Shown here piece after piece: positions 59,634 through 64,000 of a DNA stretch of 64,000 nt. The translations under genes were made by a program, and so were the position numbers. The notes beneath the pieces are model-generated. The model ran no database searches. It saw nothing but the letters and a program-made list of their open reading frames with translations, and was not told where the DNA came from. This stretch comes from Actinomycetota bacterium (lineage in GTDB: Bacteria; Actinomycetota; Acidimicrobiia; Acidimicrobiales; MedAcidi-G1), in NCBI GenBank assembly GCA_018673475.1, contig JABHCN010000048.1, forward strand, positions 62,001 to 126,000, read 5' to 3'. Positions within the stretch are counted from its first letter, which is position 1, and each line of letters opens with the position of its first letter.

Positions 59634-62324
59634 TCAACTGCCGTGGCAGTGCTTGAACTTACGCCCTGACCCACACGGGCACGGTGCATTCCGGGGGGTG
59701 GCCTCCCACTCGGTGTTCACCTTTTGGACCTGACGGTCCGGTACGGACTCCTCGACCGTCGCAGGAGCTCCTGCCGCAGCTACCACCGCTGCCGCTCCGA
59801 GAACAGGGCTCTCGGGTCCTGATGCGGTTACCCCGGTGACCTGTTCGGTGTCGTCGGCGGTGGTCACCTGAATTCGCATGACGTAGCGCAGGAAGTCCTG
59901 GCCGAGCAGGCCCGTCAGGCGGCTGAAGAGCTCAAAGCCCTCGCGCTGCCACTCGCTTGCCGGATCTCTCTGGCCCATGGCTCTCAGGTGGATTCCTTCG
60001 CGGAGGTGGTCCATCTCGTAGAGGTGTTCACGCCAGCGCTGATCGACGATGCGCAGCATCACCTGGCGCTCGACCTCGCGCATGGTCTCGACACCGAGCT
60101 CGATCTCGCGCCCCTCGTAGACCTCGAGGGCGTCGGCACTCAAGATGTCGTAGAGGGCCGCTGCCGAGGTGGCTGACCCCAGGGCCTCGCTGGTGAGCGT
60201 GGTGGGCCAGTAGCCGTCGATCTCGGAACGCAGGCCGTCGAGGTTCCATTCCTCGGGGTGTTCAGAGGGACAGAAGGCGTCGATGGCCTCGTCGACCACG
60301 GAACCCAGGTGTTCGAGGACGTCCTCGCGCAGGTCGGCCCCGGCCAGAATGCGGTCCCGGTTGCGGTAGATGACGTTGCGCTGTTCGTTCATCACCTCGT
60401 CGAACTTGAGGACGTTCTTTCTCACCTCGGCGTTCTTTTGCTCAACGGTGGTCTGAGCACGTTCAATTGCCTTGCTCACCATCTTGGACTCGATCGGGAC
60501 GTCTTCGGGAAGGGCCCTGTCCATGACCCCACGCATGGTGCCGCTGGCGAACAGGCGCATCAGGTCATCGTCGAGGGAGAGGTAGAAGCGGCTCTCCCCC
60601 GGGTCGCCCTGTCGGCCGCTGCGTCCCCTCAACTGGTTGTCGATACGACGGCTCTCGTGCCGCTCGGTTCCAAGCACATAGAGGCCACCGGCACTTCGCA
60701 CGGCGTCCCCATCGGCCTCGCACAGGCTCGTGAAGTGCTCCAGCTGCCTTTCGAGTGACTTCCTTCCCCTGTTTGTGTCGAGATCGTCCCCGCCGGCCTT
60801 CACCTCACGTTCGGCGAGGCTCTCGGGGTTGCCGCCGAGGATGATGTCGACGCCACGCCCGGCCATGTTGGTGGCGACCGTGACCGCTCCAGGTCTGCCG
60901 GCCTGGGCGACCACGTCGGCCTCCCTGAAGTGCTGTTTGGCGTTCAGTACCTCGTGGTCGACTCCACGCTTTTCGAGTTCACGGGAGAGCTTCTCGGAGT
61001 TCTCGACCGACACGGTTCCAACCAACACAGGCTGGCCGTTGTTGCGTCGACCGACGATGTCGTCAACAACGGCAGTGAACTTGCCAGCCTCCGTCTTGTA
61101 GATCAGGTCGCTGCGGTCGTCACGCTGGAGAGGCCGGTTGGTGGGAACGGTCACGACCTGGAGGCCGTAGATGCCCGCCAGCTCGGCGGCCTCGGTTTCG
61201 GCGGTACCGGTCATGCCGGCCAACTTCTCGTAGAGGCGAAAGTAGTTCTGGAGGGTGATGGTGGCAAGAGTCTGGTTCTCCTCTTTGATGACCACCCCCT
61301 CTTTGGCTTCGACTGCCTGGTGAATGCCGTCTGACCAGCGGCGGCCCTCGAGGACCCTGCCCGTGAACTCATCGACGATTCGGACCTCGCCGTCGGCGAT
61401 GATGTAGTCCTTGTCGCGGAGGTAGAGCTCCTTGGCCTTGAGCGCCGCATGAAACTGGTGTACGAGGTTGGCTGCGACCTGGTCGTAGATGTTCTCGACG
61501 CCGAGGGCGGCTTCGACGGCGTGGACCCCTTCCTCGGTCGGGGCAACGATTCTCTTCTCCTCGTCGAAGTCGTAGTGGGTCTCGCGCTGAAGGCCCCTGA
61601 CGATCCCGGCGAAGCGGGTGTACAGCTGAGCGGCGTCGGCGAGACGTCCGCTGATGATCAACGGTGTTCGGGCCTCATCGATGAGGATGGAGTCGACCTC
61701 GTCGACCAGGCAGAACACATGGCCGCGCTGAGCCTTCTGGTCGACGGACATGGCCATGTTGTCGCGCAGGTAGTCGAAGCCAAGTTCATTGTTGGTGGCA
61801 TAGGTGATGTCACAGTTGTAGGCGGCAGCCTTCTCGGCCCTGTCGCTCACATCTGGCACAACGAGTCCCACCGAGAGGCCCAGCCAGCGGTGGATCTGCC
61901 CCATCCATTCGGCGTCCCTGGTGGCCAGGTAGTCGTTTACGGTGCAGAGGTGGACACCCCGTCCGGAGAGACCGTTCAGGTAGGCGGGCAGGGTTGACAC
62001 CAGGGTCTTGCCCTCTCCGGTCCTCATCTCGGCAACCCAGCCCAGATGGAGGGCCATGCCCCCCATCAGCTGAACGTCATAGTGGCGTTGCCCGAGAACA
62101 CGCCACGCCGCCTCGCGGACAACGGCAAAGGACTCGACCAGAAGGTCATCGAGTTCCTCGCCTGCGCCGATCCTGTCGCGGAACTCACCTGTCTTTGCAC
62201 GGAGGGAATCGTCGGTGAGGGAGCGCATCTCGGGTTCGAGCGCGCTGATGTCAGGCACGATGGCCTGAAGGGCTTTCAACTTCTTTCCTTCGCCACTGCG
62301 AAGGAGGCTGGTGAGGACGCTCAT
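59634..62324 (-). CDS. secA: Preprotein translocase ATPase SecA
   Basis: Motor of general protein export. The 896-residue protein has the Walker A MRTGEGKT (about 100-107), CTVNDYLATRDAEWMG, VDEVDSILIDEARTPLIISG, and DRQGDPGESRFYLSL-type helicase regions. The C-terminus CPCGSGRKFKHCHG is the zinc-binding SEC-C tail, which is missing from some actinobacterial SecA1. The frame extends to 62420, but the ATG at 62324 gives the normal N-terminus. It is upstream of prfB by 19 bases. Confidence 0.96.
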   Translation of the reverse strand: MSVLTSLLRSGEGKKLKALQAIVPDISALEPEMRSLTDDSLRAKTGEFRDRIGAGEELDDLLVESFAVVREAAWRVLGQRHYDVQLMGGMALHLGWVAEMRTGEGKTLVSTLPAYLNGLSGRGVHLCTVNDYLATRDAEWMGQIHRWLGLSVGLVVPDVSDRAEKAAAYNCDITYATNNELGFDYLRDNMAMSVDQKAQRGHVFCLVDEVDSILIDEARTPLIISGRLADAAQLYTRFAGIVRGLQRETHYDFDEEKRIVAPTEEGVHAVEAALGVENIYDQVAANLVHQFHAALKAKELYLRDKDYIIADGEVRIVDEFTGRVLEGRRWSDGIHQAVEAKEGVVIKEENQTLATITLQNYFRLYEKLAGMTGTAETEAAELAGIYGLQVVTVPTNRPLQRDDRSDLIYKTEAGKFTAVVDDIVGRRNNGQPVLVGTVSVENSEKLSRELEKRGVDHEVLNAKQHFREADVVAQAGRPGAVTVATNMAGRGVDIILGGNPESLAEREVKAGGDDLDTNRGRKSLERQLEHFTSLCEADGDAVRSAGGLYVLGTERHESRRIDNQLRGRSGRQGDPGESRFYLSLDDDLMRLFASGTMRGVMDRALPEDVPIESKMVSKAIERAQTTVEQKNAEVRKNVLKFDEVMNEQRNVIYRNRDRILAGADLREDVLEHLGSVVDEAIDAFCPSEHPEEWNLDGLRSEIDGYWPTTLTSEALGSATSAAALYDILSADALEVYEGREIELGVETMREVERQVMLRIVDQRWREHLYEMDHLREGIHLRAMGQRDPASEWQREGFELFSRLTGLLGQDFLRYVMRIQVTTADDTEQVTGVTASGPESPVLGAAAVVAAAGAPATVEESVPDRQVQKVNTEWEATPRNAPCPCGSGRKFKHCHGS

Positions 62325-62358
62325 TGTCCCGCCGAGGCTACCTGCGGACCCTGCCGGG

Positions 62359-62889
62359 TCAGTCGGCAGGTGGCCTGTAGAGGAGACCCATTTCGGCGAG
62401 CCTCGGGGGCGCCCCCTCAACGGTCGTGCCGAGGATGGCTGCGAGTGCCTGCAGGTCGTCGCCGCGAATGGTGAGAACCCTGCCGTTGAAGTCCTGTCTC
62501 TTTACCTGAATGATCGAAAGGTAGCGGCCGATCATCTCGGCCTCGGATCCGGTCGATTCTGTCTGGCGGGTGAGATCGATGACGACCTTCTGGCCTGGCA
62601 CCCATGGTGGCGGGTCGACGGCAGCAGAGGGGTCACCTGGATCTGCGCTGGACTCCAGGGGAAGGAGTTGTTCAACCGGCACGTTGTAGAACATCGCCAG
62701 GCGGTGAAGTCGTGGCACGGAGATGGAGCGTTCACCGCGCTCGTAGGCGCCGAGCACCGAAGCCTTGAACTCGGACTCTGAGCGTGCCTCAACATCCTGG
62801 AGGGAGAGACGCTTTTGTCGCCTGATCGTGCGGATTCGCTCGCCGACGATGGCGCTGTAGCCGGTTTCGGCATCGTGTTGTTCGGTCAC
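62359..62889 (-). CDS. bldD: BldD-like c-di-GMP-responsive regulator
   Basis: A 176-residue protein. The N-terminal XRE-type helix-turn-helix (about 14-75) has KRLSLQDVEARSESEFKASVLGAYERGERSI, characteristic of BldD. The C-terminal half carries R131-Q-D133-x8-R142-GD-D145, the RXD-x8-RXXD c-di-GMP-binding signature. In Streptomyces, BldD dimers bound to c-di-GMP repress developmental genes. GAGGTG lies eight bases before the GTG. The upstream region has GTGA/TCAC repeats. It lies on the same strand as, and 34 bases upstream of, secA. Confidence 0.9.
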   Translation of the reverse strand: MTEQHDAETGYSAIVGERIRTIRRQKRLSLQDVEARSESEFKASVLGAYERGERSISVPRLHRLAMFYNVPVEQLLPLESSADPGDPSAAVDPPPWVPGQKVVIDLTRQTESTGSEAEMIGRYLSIIQVKRQDFNGRVLTIRGDDLQALAAILGTTVEGAPPRLAEMGLLYRPPAD

Positions 62890-62960
62890 CCGGTATTCAC
62901 CTCAGGTTCGGAGCGGGTTCAGCTGGCATTGACGTCAACGGGTCGGAGTGCCTAGACGAC

Positions 62961-62990
62961 GGTGAGTGGTCACGACCCGTCACATAGTGA
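62961..62990. promoter_or_regulatory. Possible BldD-type binding sites upstream of bldD
   Basis: GGTGA-GTGG-TCAC (62961-62973) and TCAC-ATA-GTGA (62980-62990) are paired inverted repeats. The half-sites resemble the AGTGA/TCACC halves of BldD boxes. They lie 72-101 bases before the bldD start codon. Confidence 0.4.
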
Positions 62991-62995
62991 GCGTA

Positions 62996-63691
62996 TCAGG
63001 CGGTCTTCTCACGCAGCGCGGTCAAGAGGACACCGGCAGCGATGGCGGCCGTCTCAGAGCGAAGGATCGTGGGACCAAGCCCGACCCCTTCCCGTGAGCC
63101 CAGCTCCTGAGGTGTCCAACCGCCCTCCGGGCCGACCAGCAGCATCGAGCAGGCCGCGTCGAGCGGGGCCCCTCCCGGTTCGGCCATGGCCACACCGGGC
63201 ATCGACACGACCGAGGCGACCGAGGTGAGTCCCTCGAGCACTGGCAGCCGTACCCGACGGGACTGCATCGAGGCTTCTCTGGCAACCCGGCCGAGACGAT
63301 CCATCTGGTGGCGTTCCTTGTCGGGTTCCCAGCGCACAATGGAGCGTTCTGCGCTCAACAGGACGATCCGGTCAACGCCAAGCTCGGTCAGTTTCTGGAC
63401 CACAACCTCGGGGCGACCACCCTTTATCAGGGCAAAGCCGACGGCAACCTCGGAGGCGGCCATCGGCACGTTGATGGGATCACCGCAAGGTTCGAGCACT
63501 GCACCGAACAGGCACGGGCGCCAGGTTCCCAGCCCGTCGGAGACGGTCAATGCGTCGCCAGAGCGCAGGCGAAGAACGTTGGCCAGATGGTGGCGGTCAT
63601 CTTCGGTCAACCCGGGTTCGTCGACATCTGCGACAAAGGCATGGGGTCCACCACGGCCATCGGGGGGCATCGACCGGGTTGGCGGACTCAA
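62996..63691 (-). CDS. rsmE: 16S rRNA (uracil1498-N3)-methyltransferase RsmE
   Basis: Methylates U1498 of 16S rRNA. The 231-residue SPOUT-type protein has an N-terminal PUA-like domain (HHLANVLRLRSGD), KLTELGVDRIVLL, LLVGPEGGWTPQEL and LGPTILRSETAAIAA, the knotted SAM site. The TTG at 63691 overlaps the dnaJ stop as TTGA; an ATG at 63670 is another possible start with 224 residues. Neither has a ribosome-binding site. It follows dnaJ, a common actinobacterial order. Confidence 0.94.
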   Translation of the reverse strand: MSPPTRSMPPDGRGGPHAFVADVDEPGLTEDDRHHLANVLRLRSGDALTVSDGLGTWRPCLFGAVLEPCGDPINVPMAASEVAVGFALIKGGRPEVVVQKLTELGVDRIVLLSAERSIVRWEPDKERHQMDRLGRVAREASMQSRRVRLPVLEGLTSVASVVSMPGVAMAEPGGAPLDAACSMLLVGPEGGWTPQELGSREGVGLGPTILRSETAAIAAGVLLTALREKTA

Positions 63692-64000
63692 CTCAGGGCC
63701 GACCAGATCCTCGACATCAGGCCCTCACCCGGCGGGGCGACCTCCTCGCCACGGGAGGCAGCGAGGCTTCGGAGCAGTTCTTCGCTCTCCTCATCAAGTT
63801 CTGTCGGTGTTGCAACGACCACCTCGATGAGGAGGTCTCCCCTGCCACGACCCTCAACATGGGGCACGCCCCGACCGCGAAACCTGAACACGTCCCCGGT
63901 GACGGTCCCCCGCGGTATCTCAAGCGTCTCAGCACCGTCGAGGGTCTCGTAGTCGGATGCCACACCAAGGGCCGCCTGGGTGACGGGAATCTCCATCCGG
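63688..64000 (-). CDS. dnaJ: Chaperone DnaJ, C-terminal part (partial at window end)
   Basis: The frame runs open to the window edge. It contains the end of the C-terminal substrate-binding domains: VTQAALGVASDYETLDGAETLEIPRG, DVFRFRGRGVPHVEGRGRGDLLIEVVV, and a short tail. The J domain and zinc fingers must lie beyond 64000. It leads into rsmE through a TTGA overlap. The partial length is about 104 residues. Confidence 0.92.
   Translation of the reverse strand, partial: RMEIPVTQAALGVASDYETLDGAETLEIPRGTVTGDVFRFRGRGVPHVEGRGRGDLLIEVVVATPTELDEESEELLRSLAASRGEEVAPPGEGLMSRIWSALS

Noticed and set aside
58505-59689. Programmed frameshift in prfB
   Set aside because: The frame is continuous with no internal UGA, so none is needed.
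1-64000. tRNA, rRNA, tmRNA, RNase P RNA, CRISPR arrays, insertion sequences and attachment sites
   Set aside because: I saw no cloverleaf with CCA-type ends, no conserved rRNA or RNase P core, no direct-repeat arrays and no transposase or integrase gene. Small tRNAs could be missed by eye.

Overview
The window is a 64 kb, high-GC, gene-dense piece of chromosome from an actinobacterium (Actinomycetota). The evidence is the marker set: a complete Pup-proteasome locus, a fused F420-precursor synthase (FbiC), mycothione reductase, a BldD-type regulator, a GarA-like FHA protein next to an FtsR-type MerR regulator, and a cytoplasmic RNase D/mobA/pyk group. The mixture of deep-branching features (Pup ending in Glu, leaderless genes, non-mycobacterial gene order) fits a lineage such as Acidimicrobiia, but I cannot fix the class from sequence alone. 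I see no rRNA, tRNA, CRISPR, insertion sequence, phage or plasmid gene; this looks like core chromosome, not an accessory island.

Region by region. 1-8.1 kb (minus strand): mpa, dop, pup, prcB, prcA, pafA, pafB and the 5' part of pafC, that is, the whole pupylation, depupylation and proteasome pathway plus its WYL regulators. 8.3-12.5 kb: a ferredoxin, then a minus-strand group with two small membrane proteins, a third small membrane-anchored ORF, trmI and a secreted trypsin-like protease, and a D-Ala-D-Ala carboxypeptidase. 12.5-20.3 kb (plus): FIST sensor protein, transketolase, transaldolase, fbiC and a LOG-family protein. 20.3-24.1 kb (minus): glcD-glcE-glcF glycolate oxidase. 24.2-30.7 kb: ClC channel, RNase D, rhodanese, mobA, pyruvate kinase, glycerophosphodiesterase. 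31.2-31.9 kb is the only large non-coding stretch. 32-43.7 kb: small membrane protein, 5'-nucleotidase-like HAD, nucleotidyltransferase, a tandem glycine riboswitch in front of gcvP, acyl-CoA dehydrogenase, mycothione reductase, acyl-CoA synthetase, aroC and a class II aldolase-like protein. 43.7-49.3 kb (minus): gcvT, a PD-(D/E)XK-like small protein, MerR regulator, bifunctional nuclease, hpt, ftsR-like MerR, garA-like, gcvH, pgsA; this resembles the Mycobacterium tuberculosis Rv1826-Rv1830 neighbourhood. 49.4-56.8 kb: HIT protein, DUF2079 membrane protein, SRAP protein, an unknown membrane protein, a periplasmic-binding lipoprotein, a methyltransferase and a Rieske protein. 56.8-64 kb (minus): ftsX, ftsE, prfB, secA, bldD-like, rsmE and the 3' end of dnaJ.

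Two organisational habits run through the window. First, many genes begin 6-7 bases after a TANNNT (or CAGAAT) hexamer with no ribosome-binding site, as expected for leaderless mRNAs; this fixes many start codons. Second, genes in operons are often joined by 4-base NTGA overlaps, including an apparent CTG start for RNase D. The most interesting local signals are the RNase D CTG start, the hairpin covering the gcvP start just after the glycine riboswitch, a seven-codon leaderless upstream ORF coupled to the nucleotidase gene, the c-di-GMP motif and possible autoregulatory sites of the BldD homologue, a GarA homologue with a zinc ribbon in place of its phosphoswitch, and a pyruvate kinase with a potassium-independent signature. 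I did not find a clearly new multi-gene system.
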